A DNA stretch of 64,000 nucleotides from Oceanipulchritudo sp049975345 (GTDB taxonomy: Bacteria; Verrucomicrobiota; Verrucomicrobiia; Opitutales; Oceanipulchritudinaceae): positions 1 through 64,000 of the forward strand of contig JBNGDP010000001.1 in assembly GCA_049975345.1 (NCBI GenBank), given 5' to 3'. The position numbers and the translations under genes are program-made. The first letter of the stretch is position 1. Each line of letters opens with the position of its first letter. Below are positions 16,977-24,390 of this stretch, piece by piece. Below the pieces are notes generated by a model. The model was not told the origin of the DNA and did not search any database. It saw nothing but the letters and a program-made list of their open reading frames with translations.

Positions 16977-17553
16977 TTTTCTCTGCAAGGACATGGCAAC
17001 GCAGGCGCGCCTTCAGCTTGTCGGGAACGGACTCCCCTACGCCCTGCCGGGCGACGTTGAGGAGGTCCGTGCGGATGATGAATTCCTGCCGGTCCAGCAG
17101 ATCGAGGAAGCGGAGGACCTGTTGTAGTGTTCCTTCCATGACAATGTTGTAGGGGATCACGGAGAAGTGCAGGAGATTGTCACGACCGATGGGAAGGTTC
17201 TCGCCCTCCGAAGCCACGCCCTGGGTGAACTGCGTGACCGTGACCCCGGCCTGGCGTTCGAGCTCGTAGAAGAATTCATAATTGAGGGCGACCTGATCCA
17301 CGTTCATGAGACGGCCGCGGATCTTTCCAAGGCCCTCTTCCAGCACGCCGATGTCCCCCTCCAGCCCGGTTGAACGTTCGATGTTCGTCTGGATGGTCTT
17401 CCATTCCCTTTCCAGGTCCGACAACTCGGATTCATATTGTGCTACTTTCGGCCCACGCATGAATAACAGGACCAAGGACAACGGAAAAATGACCCCGCAC
17501 ACAACAAGGATGGGGTATTGGCGGGCTTTTTTACTGATTCCTGACAAACTCAT
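16969..17553 (-). CDS. PilO-like inner-membrane protein
   Basis: A 194-residue bitopic protein: one membrane span (YPILVVCGVIFPLSLVLLFM, about residues 13-32), then a heptad-rich coiled coil (about 38-85) and a periplasmic alpha/beta domain (YNIVMEGTLQQVLRFLDLLD, the conserved GxxxxxxxFxxxL segment of PilO). With PilN it would form the periplasmic heterodimer that links the inner-membrane PilM ring to PilP/PilQ. The start overlaps the pilN stop by four bases (ATGA). Sequence divergence from proteobacterial PilO is large; synteny and topology carry the call. Confidence 0.78.
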   Translation of the reverse strand: MSLSGISKKARQYPILVVCGVIFPLSLVLLFMRGPKVAQYESELSDLEREWKTIQTNIERSTGLEGDIGVLEEGLGKIRGRLMNVDQVALNYEFFYELERQAGVTVTQFTQGVASEGENLPIGRDNLLHFSVIPYNIVMEGTLQQVLRFLDLLDRQEFIIRTDLLNVARQGVGESVPDKLKARLRCHVLAEKNE

Positions 17554-18203
17554 AGGGATGGCGCCTTGTCAGCCGGTATTTTTACGATAAGGGTGAAATC
17601 GAAGTTGCCGGTGTTGTTGTTGCGGGAGAAACGGGTTGTTTCCATGCCGGTTTCCTTTCCGCTGATACACGGGATCGCCTTGATCTTCTCCTGGAAGGAA
17701 TTGAGAATCTGGGCCGGGGTGGCGGGCGCCGGCTGGAGCACCACGCCGGTCAGTTGAACAGCGAAGGGGGGAAGGCCGCCCTTCCCGGCAACTTCCGTGG
17801 TGCTGCTCATTTCGATGGAGAGAATCTCCATGCCTTCGGGAAGGATACCCGCCAGTTCCGTTATGAAGGTGTGACAAGAAACGACCTCATGGTCGAAGGC
17901 AACGGCTTCCTCCACCACCTTGGCACTCTGGAGAAACCGCTTGTTCTCATCGAGGATGATCCGGTTCCGGGAGGTGCTTTCGGACACCTGCTTCTCCAGC
18001 GTGTCCACCGAGCGCATCAGGCTTTGCAGTTGATACTCCCTGACCCCGTAGAGGCAGATCCCCAGGGCCGCCAGGGCCACGGCAATGAAATTCAGGAGGA
18101 AACCGGTACGGATCACCTTCGTGTCCGGAAGCGTTTCCGCGGTCCTGAAGTCGGGACGCCAGAGCCGCTGCGGTGCTTTCTTGCTTTTACTCAGGACGGC
18201 CAT
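17550..18203 (-). CDS. PilN-like inner-membrane protein
   Basis: A 217-residue protein with a basic cytoplasmic start (MAVLSKSKKAPQRLWRPDFR), one membrane span (about 32-52, GFLLNFIAVALAALGICLYG), a coiled coil (LMRSVDTLEKQVSESTSRN) and a periplasmic domain with LAGILPEGMEILSIEMS, the standard PilN segment. In type IV pili the short N-terminal tail of PilN docks on PilM. The ATG at 18203 lies inside the end of pilM (17-base overlap). An extended in-frame start at 18332 is antisense-like, low-quality sequence within pilM and was not used. Confidence 0.82.
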   Translation of the reverse strand: MAVLSKSKKAPQRLWRPDFRTAETLPDTKVIRTGFLLNFIAVALAALGICLYGVREYQLQSLMRSVDTLEKQVSESTSRNRIILDENKRFLQSAKVVEEAVAFDHEVVSCHTFITELAGILPEGMEILSIEMSSTTEVAGKGGLPPFAVQLTGVVLQPAPATPAQILNSFQEKIKAIPCISGKETGMETTRFSRNNNTGNFDFTLIVKIPADKAPSL

Positions 18204-19233
18204 CTTTTTGCGCTTCGAAATTGATGAAGAGGCTGAACAGACCGAATGCCGGCGGGCCGAGGTCCGCGGGGGAACACGCATCGCCGAAGGAGACGCCGAT
18301 CTTTTCGGCCCATCCCTCCCAGTCGATGTCAAGCAGCTTGATATCCATCTCCCTGGCGATGACCTCGGGTATCCAACCGAGGTTCTCCGGGAGCGAGGTC
18401 ATGTACAAATGGGGAATGGTCTGGCCGGTCTGGACTTCGTAGAAGCCGGTGGAGGCATTCAACTCCTTGAGGATCCTGGCCAGAAGCTTGGGACCGATTT
18501 CCCGGAAATCAAAGGTGTCGGAAAAGAAGAGATTGCGCGCGGACTCCTCGTCTTTCAGGCCGAGTTCCTGGCGGATGACCGGCAGTACGGCGTTGAAGCC
18601 GAAATTGACGGGCCTGCACAAGTCGACCTTGTCCTTGGAAAGAATGAAGAGGTTGGCGGAATTCTGGGTGACCTCGAGGTGGAGGACCGGGTCCTCGATC
18701 TCCTTGCTTCGAAGATAATGCTTGAGGCCGGCCAGGCTGGAAAGGGTTCCGAGTTGCAGGCTCTGTGGATACACCCCGCACTCCACAAGATTATCCTGGA
18801 AAGCGTTGAACTCGCGGGCGTCGGCCCCACAGAGGAGAAGCTCCTTCTGGCTGCCAATGGATCGCTCCGTATCGAAGGCCCGTCCGTTCTGGACACTCAC
18901 GACGGAATACCGGGAGGATTTCGGGTTGATGCGGAACTGTTGTTCGAGGATATTGTTGAAATACTCCGCATCACGCGCCTTGGCCATGGATTCAAGGGTG
19001 TGCAACCGGAAAAAACGGCTCTCGGGAATGATTCCGCAATGGCTGAAAATGTAGCGGGCCCGTCTTCCGGAACCTGCCTGGTCGAGGTACTCCTTGAGTT
19101 TTTCCGGCTCCCCTCTGGGGAATTCCGCGATCGCCTCGATCGAGAAGGGCGGGGTCAATCCGGTGGCAGCCGCCACAAGGTAGGAAAACCCGTTAACTTC
19201 GACAAACAGTCCTTTCGTTTTCTTTGGTAGCAT
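18187..19233 (-). CDS. PilM-like actin-fold ATPase
   Basis: A 348-residue cytoplasmic protein opening with TKGLFVEVNGFSYLVAAATG, a worn version of the actin-like phosphate-1 loop, and containing LHLEVTQNSANLFILSKD, the phosphate-2-like segment. LRSKEIEDPVLHLEV and RPVNFGFNAVLPVIRQELGL match the layout of PilM proteins. It is the first gene of the pilM-N-O-P-Q set and would form the cytoplasmic ring bound to PilN. The N-terminal DxG nucleotide motif is altered (VEVNG), so ATP binding may be weakened. There is a 150-base gap upstream to the AURKAIP1 mini-gene, with that gene's terminator in it, so pilM needs its own promoter; I could not fix one. Confidence 0.75.
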   Translation of the reverse strand: MLPKKTKGLFVEVNGFSYLVAAATGLTPPFSIEAIAEFPRGEPEKLKEYLDQAGSGRRARYIFSHCGIIPESRFFRLHTLESMAKARDAEYFNNILEQQFRINPKSSRYSVVSVQNGRAFDTERSIGSQKELLLCGADAREFNAFQDNLVECGVYPQSLQLGTLSSLAGLKHYLRSKEIEDPVLHLEVTQNSANLFILSKDKVDLCRPVNFGFNAVLPVIRQELGLKDEESARNLFFSDTFDFREIGPKLLARILKELNASTGFYEVQTGQTIPHLYMTSLPENLGWIPEVIAREMDIKLLDIDWEGWAEKIGVSFGDACSPADLGPPAFGLFSLFINFEAQKDGRPE

Positions 19234-19321
19234 GTAGTGCGGCCAGTCTTAAAATGTCTGCAAAGAAGAAAAGCCCCCCTTGCCTACACATAATTTGGAT
19301 AAGTTTTCGTCCCGGGAAGAC

Positions 19322-19356
19322 AAGAAAAAAGCCACGGCATTGTAAACCGTGGCTTT
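19322..19356 (-). terminator. Intrinsic terminator after the AURKAIP1/COX24 mini-gene
   Basis: AAAGCCACGG (19328-19337) pairs with CCGTGGCTTT (19347-19356), a perfect 10-bp stem with a 9-base loop. On the minus strand it runs into TTTTTTCTTG. It separates the mini-gene from the pilM operon. Confidence 0.88.
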
Positions 19357-19383
19357 GGGCGGTAAAAAGTAAATGGAATGGAA

Positions 19384-19482
19384 TCAGCCCCATGTCCGCT
19401 TCTTGTGGCGGTTCGCACGGGAACGCTTTTTCCGCTTGTGCTGGGAGATTTTCCGGCGTCGTTTCTTTCTGAGATTTCCCAT
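19384..19482 (-). CDS. AURKAIP1/COX24-domain ribosomal mini-protein (bS22/mS38-like)
   Basis: A 32-residue, extremely basic protein: MGNLRKKRRRKISQHKRKKR at the start, then SRANRHKKRTWG. The K-x-R-x-K-I-S-x-H-K-x-x-K-x-x-R-x-N-R-H-K pattern is that of the AURKAIP1/COX24 domain, known from mitochondrial ribosomal protein mS38, mycobacterial bS22 and short Bacteroidetes proteins. It should bind the decoding-site region of the small subunit. It has its own strong terminator and a 68-base upstream gap, so it is probably a single-gene transcript. There is no Shine-Dalgarno sequence before the ATG (TTTGATCAGTT). The size is small but the family match is strong. Confidence 0.88.
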   Translation of the reverse strand: MGNLRKKRRRKISQHKRKKRSRANRHKKRTWG

Positions 19483-19550
19483 AACTGATCAAATAAAAGG
19501 GAGGAGCGTTTTTACTTTCGCCAGGCAAGTAAAGCCTTTTTTGAAAAAAT

Positions 19551-20360
19551 TTAACCGTCGGCGGGCAGGGAATGCTTCACCAGTTGGCGGAGCAGGCCAC
19601 CCCAGCGGGGCGGTTCCGGGCAGGGGATGGTGACACCGGAAGGAAGCTGCAATTCCTGCAGATAATATGCCGGGCCCTCAAAGAGAGGCCGTTCCTCCTG
19701 ATCCCGCTTGCCGGTGTATTGACGTTTGAATGACGAAAGCATCGGGGGTCTCGACCGGGCATACAATGCGTCACCGAGAACAGGCAGGCCCGCCTCGAAG
19801 GCATGCAGCAGGATCTGGTGATGACGCACGTACGAGGTCCGGGCGGTCCACAGATGAAACGCCCCGACCCGGCCGGTTCTTTCAAAGGAAGTCGCGGCCT
19901 TCTTGCCCGTCGCGTGGGAAATGAGCATTTTCCGCTGATGGGTGTGGCGGGAAATGGGCAGGTCGCATTGTATCGCATCCCGGGTGGGGTTCCCGGCAGT
20001 CAGGAATACGAAGCGGAAGCGGAATTGATTGGACCCGCAGGCATTTCGGAGAGCCTCGGCCTGGTCCGCGCCACGCGCGAACAGGACCGGTCCATGGCAA
20101 TCGGGATCCAGCCCGGTAACCGCCCGGAGCCCCTCGGGTGGAATCCCGATCCGGGAAAATTCCGGTTTCCCCTGCCCGGCCTGGTACCGGATCGCCTCGA
20201 CCAGGACGGGAAGCCGGGGGTACCAGGAGTCCGTTTCCACGAGAACACCGCATGGTTTGGCGAAAACAAGAACTTCGCCGTCGTCAAAGAGGACCGGCAA
20301 GCGGACAGGGCGGTCGCCGAGAAGCGGGTCCGGAAAACCCAGGAAAAGGTCTGGTTTCAA
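19551..20360 (-). CDS. Degenerate RluA-family pseudouridine synthase-like protein
   Basis: A 269-residue protein with the RluA fold. DDGEVLVFAKPCGVLVE matches the opening strand (DxxxxVVNKPxGxxV). The catalytic HRLDxxTSG motif has become VTGLDPDCHGPVLFA: the aspartate (about D85) remains, but the preceding Arg is Gly and Thr-Ser is Cys-His. The late motif GRTHQIRVH appears as ARTSYVRHHQILLH, followed by the well-kept GLPVLGDALY. Activity is therefore uncertain; it may be a synthase with altered specificity or a non-catalytic RNA-binding protein. It lies 26 bases after rpsT and probably shares its promoter. Confidence 0.75.
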   Translation of the reverse strand: MKPDLFLGFPDPLLGDRPVRLPVLFDDGEVLVFAKPCGVLVETDSWYPRLPVLVEAIRYQAGQGKPEFSRIGIPPEGLRAVTGLDPDCHGPVLFARGADQAEALRNACGSNQFRFRFVFLTAGNPTRDAIQCDLPISRHTHQRKMLISHATGKKAATSFERTGRVGAFHLWTARTSYVRHHQILLHAFEAGLPVLGDALYARSRPPMLSSFKRQYTGKRDQEERPLFEGPAYYLQELQLPSGVTIPCPEPPRWGGLLRQLVKHSLPADG

Positions 20361-20386
20361 ACGGGGGACGGGGGGGGGAAGAGGCC

Positions 20387-20638
20387 CTAGTGGCGGGCCT
20401 TGGAATGCAGCGAGTTCTTCGCCAGCTTGGACTTTTCTCGATTCGCCTTGTTCTTGTGGATGACACCGGCCTTGACGGCCTTGTCCAGGGCGGAGGCGTA
20501 GGCGCTCTTGTCCGCTTCCGGGGCTTCCCCAAGCGCCTTTTTACGCAGGGATTTGACCCGGCTCTGCACGGCGGTGTTGCGTTCCGTGCGGCGGGCGATT
20601 CGGCGAATGTCTTTCTTGGATGATTTGAGATTGGCCAT
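20387..20638 (-). CDS. rpsT: 30S ribosomal protein bS20
   Basis: An 83-residue basic helical protein starting MANLKSSKKDIRRIARRTER, with RNTAVQSRVKSLRKK and a late KAVKAGVIHKNKANREKSKL, the standard bS20 layout (three-helix bundle on 16S rRNA helices 6, 9 and 44). The ATG at 20638 gives the canonical MAN start; a longer frame would add 18 unrelated residues. A sigma-70-like promoter lies just upstream at 20665-20692. A degenerate RluA-like gene follows 26 bases later. Confidence 0.96.
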   Translation of the reverse strand: MANLKSSKKDIRRIARRTERNTAVQSRVKSLRKKALGEAPEADKSAYASALDKAVKAGVIHKNKANREKSKLAKNSLHSKARH

Positions 20639-20664
20639 GATGGATTTTCCGGGAAAAACGGAGC

Positions 20665-20692
20665 ACGCTAGAACCACCCGGCCCTCTGTCAA
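20665..20692 (-). promoter_or_regulatory. Sigma-70-type promoter for rpsT
   Basis: On the minus strand TTGACA (20692-20687) is followed after 16 bases by TAGCGT (20670-20665). The -10 box ends 26 bases before the rpsT ATG at 20638. The -35 box is perfect and the -10 fits TAnnnT. Confidence 0.55.
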
Positions 20693-20698
20693 GGCTAT

Positions 20699-21370
20699 TC
20701 AAGGGCTTTCCGTGAAAGGGAAGGGTTCATCGGCATACCACGCATGCAAATCCTCCAGGTTCCACAGCCCGAGCTTGCCGGCTTCCTTGAGGATCCGCAG
20801 CAGGACCTGGGAGGTGAGGAAGGCGTCCCCCGGGGCGGTATGCCGGTCGTGGGGCACGATCCGGAAATACTCGCAAAGGCTGTCAAGGGAACCGGAAAGG
20901 GGCGGCGGACGGCCGGCGAAGCCCCCCGCTTCCCGGACCGCCGTGTAGGCCTCCATGGTGTCGATGGCGAGATTGCGCAGGACCAGGGAATGGTGCTTCC
21001 GGCAGGCGATATTGAGGAGGGTCAGGTCATGCTGGATGTGATGCCCGACGATGATGCCGTCACTCAACCATGCCAGAAACCGGGCCAGGGCTTCCGGTTC
21101 CTCGACTCCGCCCGCCGAGGCCTCCCGGGTGATGCCATGGACCGTCACCGAGGAGGTGTTGTAAGGCACGGGAAGGATCAGCGAGATCTGATCCCACAAG
21201 TGGATCTCCCCCGAGGAAAGCCCGATCCCGGCGATGCTGATGAGGCGGTCCCGCCTCGGATCGAAGCCGGTACTTTCCGTATCCATGCAGGTGAAACGGA
21301 AATTTTCCCAGTTTGCCTGCCGGGACATACGGAAATGGTTGGTCTCCTGATAGCGTTGGATCCGATCCAT
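20699..21370 (-). CDS. DnaQ-like DEDDh 3'-5' exonuclease
   Basis: A 223-residue exonuclease-family protein. ExoI is CMDTESTGFDPRRDRLISIA (D-x-E), ExoII is IIVGHHIQHDLTLLNIA, and ExoIII is RHTAPGDAFLTSQVL with the DEDDh histidine and aspartate, so all four metal ligands and the general-base His are present. The start at 21370 overlaps the stop of the upstream CBS gene (TAATG), with GGAGGG five bases before it, favouring this ATG over the one at 21382. A DUF294/CBS protein beside a DnaQ-like exonuclease is a pairing I recall from other bacteria, where roles in nucleotide or second-messenger turnover have been suggested. Confidence 0.88.
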   Translation of the reverse strand: MDRIQRYQETNHFRMSRQANWENFRFTCMDTESTGFDPRRDRLISIAGIGLSSGEIHLWDQISLILPVPYNTSSVTVHGITREASAGGVEEPEALARFLAWLSDGIIVGHHIQHDLTLLNIACRKHHSLVLRNLAIDTMEAYTAVREAGGFAGRPPPLSGSLDSLCEYFRIVPHDRHTAPGDAFLTSQVLLRILKEAGKLGLWNLEDLHAWYADEPFPFTESP

Positions 21371-23313
21371 TATTCCCTCCAACTCAACTCGAAGCGATCG
21401 GAGGTCGCCTCGAAGATTTCCAGGATGGTCCGGAAAGATGTGATCAGGAGGGTCCGGATTTCCGCGTCCAGTTCGGCCGGATGGATGACCGCACCGTCGG
21501 TACCGGAACGGAGGCCCTGGGAAATCCGGGCAAACTGGGCGACCAGAAATCCCTGGGAAGCCTCCCGGAGAAGGTTGCCCATGGGGGAGTCCCCCGCCCG
21601 GGAGGCCGCCGCTTCCAGCCGTTTGAAGGTGGCGGTGGGCCGGTGCGAACCGGCTTCCAGGGTAAGGACCCTCGCGACATCCACCAGGGGAAGGAGAGCG
21701 TGGGACTTGATGGCCAGTTCGTCCCGCCGGACTCCCTGGTTGTCGATGACATAGCCGCTGAAAATGGTGCGCGGCGGCTGGTTGAGGAAGGAATCGCTGG
21801 CCATGTGCCGGATGAAGTGCGGGTTGGCCGACAACTCCGCGTCAATATGCCTGCTTAACGCCTCCGCCATGGAACAAGGCGACTCGATAACGGCCTGGAA
21901 ATCGAAGGCATCCCGGGCACTGTACACATGCGAGGCGACCGGCTCCCGGATGAAGCGGGTGAACCGCTCTTTCATTTTTCCCAGTGGCAGGCACCATCCC
22001 GGATGCTGGGCCACGATATTCTGGGGGCTTTCCAGGAAACCGCATTGGCGAATCGCCCGCGCCACCCGGTTGGCCATCTCCAGATAGAACCGTCCCGCCG
22101 CCTCCGCATCGCAGGGGCGTGGGTCCTCGTAGACCAGCGAATGGTATACGGCCGACCGGATCAGCAACTCATCGCGTCCGCCACTGCCCATCATGAGCCA
22201 GCAGAACTCCCCCGGGGGATACCCATGTCCTTCGGAGCGCATCCTTTCCAGGACCAGGTCAATGATCCGGCGGATCATCTTCCGGTTCAGCACCCCGACC
22301 ATTTCCATCAGCCACTTGAGGGAGCGCCGCGTGTCGAGAAATTCGAGGATGAGGGCCTCCAGGCGGTCGCGGAGGGAACGCAGGGCCGCCACACTGGGCG
22401 CGGAATCGATGGCCTCCCCGATGACCGTGGGGAAACGCCCGTATTGCAGGAAGAGGTTCCTTTCGGAGACCAGCCCGACGGCGCGGGAGTGGAGGGTCCC
22501 GTCCTCGGTGACAACAAGGAAATTCTTGCCATGGCGTGTCAACTTGATCAACAGGTCCCCGGTATTGTCCCCGGGGCCCACACNNNNNNNNNNGCGCACC
22601 GGTACGCCGGCCGAAATCGAGCCTTCCAGCAGGCGGTCGCGCAGGTCGGCATCCGTCAGCTTTCCAAGGGGCCGGCCCGCATCGTCCACAACCACGATGC
22701 AGTCGATGACCTTGGAGCGCAGCTTTTGCGCCACTTCCCTCACGTGAGCGTCCCCCATGACCGTGACCAGGATGGACCGTGCGCTTGTCTGCGGCGGCTC
22801 CACTTCCCAGAGCCCTCCCCTTCTCAGGGTGACGGGTCCCTGTTCCCCTCCCCCGAGTTCATCGTCAAAGTGAAAGGGACTCCAGTGGTAGGTTGGGTTC
22901 AGGCTGAAATAAGCGGCCAGGTACCGACGCGCCCGGGGGGATTTCTCCGCAACCTGCACGAAGAGGGTCCGGGGAAGCCCGTACAGGATGGTCTCCGTAT
23001 CGGTGCGGCAACTGTGCTGGTAGGGATCCTCCGAGCGGATTCCCTGCAGGCCCAGCAGGTCTCCCGGTCCCCGCAGGTCGACAAGTTTTTCCCCCTTCTC
23101 CGTCTCCTCGATAATCCGGACATTCCCCTGCTGGATGACATAGATCCACTGGTCTCTCGGTTGTCCCTGGGAAAAAACAATCTCCCCGTCCTCATGGAAC
23201 TTCACTTTGCTTTGGGAAGCCAGCTTTCGAAGGGCTTCGATCCCAAGAAACGAAAAAGGGGGATAATCCTTCAGGAAATCCGCGATGCGGACGGAAATGG
23301 AGGAACCTTTCAT
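21370..23313 (-). CDS. cNMP-binding/CBS/DUF294 protein with degenerate nucleotidyltransferase motif (contains assembly gap)
   Basis: About 647 residues. Residues 18-135 are a cyclic-nucleotide-binding domain (EDGEIVFSQGQPRDQWIYVI, RGPGDLLG). Residues 178-300 are a CBS pair (VIDCIVVVDDAGRPLGKLTD, then FLVVTEDGT). Residues 305-480 are DUF294, a nucleotidyltransferase-like domain, and 500-640 its substrate-binding-like partner. The usual GSEGRxEQTLxTDQDN motif reads GSGGRDELLIRSAVYHS, so both catalytic aspartates are missing. Ten N at 22584-22593 interrupt the second CBS motif right where the conserved V-x-x-x-M-T segment belongs; the frame is kept on both sides. It is coupled to a DnaQ-like exonuclease by a TAATG overlap. 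Confidence 0.85.
   Translation of the reverse strand: MKGSSISVRIADFLKDYPPFSFLGIEALRKLASQSKVKFHEDGEIVFSQGQPRDQWIYVIQQGNVRIIEETEKGEKLVDLRGPGDLLGLQGIRSEDPYQHSCRTDTETILYGLPRTLFVQVAEKSPRARRYLAAYFSLNPTYHWSPFHFDDELGGGEQGPVTLRRGGLWEVEPPQTSARSILVTVMGDAHVREVAQKLRSKVIDCIVVVDDAGRPLGKLTDADLRDRLLEGSISAGVPVRXXXXVGPGDNTGDLLIKLTRHGKNFLVVTEDGTLHSRAVGLVSERNLFLQYGRFPTVIGEAIDSAPSVAALRSLRDRLEALILEFLDTRRSLKWLMEMVGVLNRKMIRRIIDLVLERMRSEGHGYPPGEFCWLMMGSGGRDELLIRSAVYHSLVYEDPRPCDAEAAGRFYLEMANRVARAIRQCGFLESPQNIVAQHPGWCLPLGKMKERFTRFIREPVASHVYSARDAFDFQAVIESPCSMAEALSRHIDAELSANPHFIRHMASDSFLNQPPRTIFSGYVIDNQGVRRDELAIKSHALLPLVDVARVLTLEAGSHRPTATFKRLEAAASRAGDSPMGNLLREASQGFLVAQFARISQGLRSGTDGAVIHPAELDAEIRTLLITSFRTILEIFEATSDRFELSWRE
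22584..22593. other. Assembly gap (10 N)
   Basis: Ten N within the CBS/DUF294 gene. Reading frame is continuous on both sides if the gap length is right modulo three. Sequence before (VPVR) and after (VGPGD) matches the flanks of a CBS motif, so only a few codons are probably lost. Confidence 0.99.
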
Positions 23314-23350
23314 GGGGGCAACAGGGGTAAAAAGACCTTTAATGAAGGGA

Positions 23351-23366
23351 GCCGGGGTGGCCCGGC
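23351..23366. terminator. Small GC hairpin after psd
   Basis: GCCGGG (23351-23356) pairs with CCCGGC (23361-23366) around a four-base loop. It lies between psd and the CBS gene, both on the minus strand. The downstream minus-strand sequence is only moderately T-rich, so termination would be weak. Confidence 0.35.
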
Positions 23367-23382
23367 AAGATTTTCCGGAAGT

Positions 23383-24291
23383 TTATTCCCACGTGCTCCC
23401 CATCCGGTCTCCGACATGGGCATACAGCTCGATTCCCTTCCGGGTCGTTTCCAGGAGATCGGAGGCGAGGCGCACCCGCCCCGGCTCGAAGAGCGTCACC
23501 ACGCAGGAGCCTCCGAACTCGAACCAACCCGAAGGAGCGCCCCTCTCCACCACTTGATCATCCGGCAGCTCCCGGTGGCGGATCGAGCCGACATTCGTTG
23601 CCCCGATGACCAAGAAGCAGGCTTCGCCGGCACCCGGCGTCCGTATGCGTGTCAGAAAACGCCGGTTTTCCCAGAGGTACCCGAGGCGCCGCCGCAGCGC
23701 AACCGGACTGACGGAATAGAGGCGACCATCCAGAAGCCGCCGGTCCAGGACCCGGCCGCCGACGGGATAATGAAAATGATGATAATCAACCGGACAAAGG
23801 CGGCTGACAACGAGGGTCCCGCCGGCAAACCGGCGGGCCAGCCCGATATCCCCGCCCAGCAAGGCCGGCAGTTCCCAGGTCTGGCCCTTGGCATACACCC
23901 CCTGCCCGGGGCCGATCTCCTGCCAGCCGAAGTGCCGTCCGTCGGCCGGGAAGACCACCGAGGCGGGATCGGCGTCCAGGGGCCTGTAGCCGGGGGCAAG
24001 TTCCCGGCGGAAAAAATCGTTGAAGGAAGTGTAGGCTCCGAGGGGCTTGGCGAATTCCTCCGCCTTGAGCCCGTATTTCTCCACAAAGGGCCGGATCCGG
24101 GAGGCACTGGCCGGCCGGCTCATGTACCAGCCAAAAACCCGGGACAGGAAAGGGCGCGAAAACAGCAGCCATGAGAAGGTCCGCCCCATTGCGGTCTCAT
24201 AGGCCAGCCGGAGAGCCCCGTCCCCGTAGATTTCCTCCTCCCTGGGAATCCCCTCGTAACGGTCAAAATAGATGATCGGATCGGCTGGCAT
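23383..24291 (-). CDS. psd: Phosphatidylserine decarboxylase
   Basis: A 302-residue pyruvoyl-dependent enzyme that converts phosphatidylserine to phosphatidylethanolamine at the inner membrane. The domain start has TSFNDFFRRELAPGYRP (about 88-104) and PADGRHFGWQEI; CPVDYHHFHYPVGG (166-179) carries the conserved His pair; IGATNVGSI (229-237) follows. The self-cleavage site is GGSCVVTLFEPGRV, with the pyruvoyl-forming Ser at about 262. The common LGST reads GGSC, a mild variant that keeps the cleaved Gly-Ser bond. The C-terminal alpha subunit would be about 40 residues. The neighbouring genes give no further hint of regulation. Confidence 0.93.
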   Translation of the reverse strand: MPADPIIYFDRYEGIPREEEIYGDGALRLAYETAMGRTFSWLLFSRPFLSRVFGWYMSRPASASRIRPFVEKYGLKAEEFAKPLGAYTSFNDFFRRELAPGYRPLDADPASVVFPADGRHFGWQEIGPGQGVYAKGQTWELPALLGGDIGLARRFAGGTLVVSRLCPVDYHHFHYPVGGRVLDRRLLDGRLYSVSPVALRRRLGYLWENRRFLTRIRTPGAGEACFLVIGATNVGSIRHRELPDDQVVERGAPSGWFEFGGSCVVTLFEPGRVRLASDLLETTRKGIELYAHVGDRMGSTWE

Positions 24292-24319
24292 GGCTTTCGG
24301 GCGGTTGGGTTTTCAGATA

Positions 24320-24350
24320 CCGGAAACGATAAGGAAATTTCCCGTTCCGG
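24320..24350 (-). terminator. Imperfect hairpin between exonuclease and psd
   Basis: CCGGAAACG (24320-24328) pairs imperfectly with CCCGTTCCGG (24341-24350). It lies just past the exonuclease gene ending at 24391 and before psd. No strong U-tract follows on the minus strand, so it may be a weak terminator or a leader structure of psd. Confidence 0.35.
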
Positions 24351-24390
24351 CAACCCGCATCAACCATTGACGCTGGAATTCCCGGCGGGA

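Noticed and set aside
21928..24174. A 748-codon plus-strand frame across the N gap
   Set aside because: It runs antisense to the CBS/DUF294 and psd genes and crosses the assembly gap; product is Pro/Gly/Arg/His-rich with no fold.
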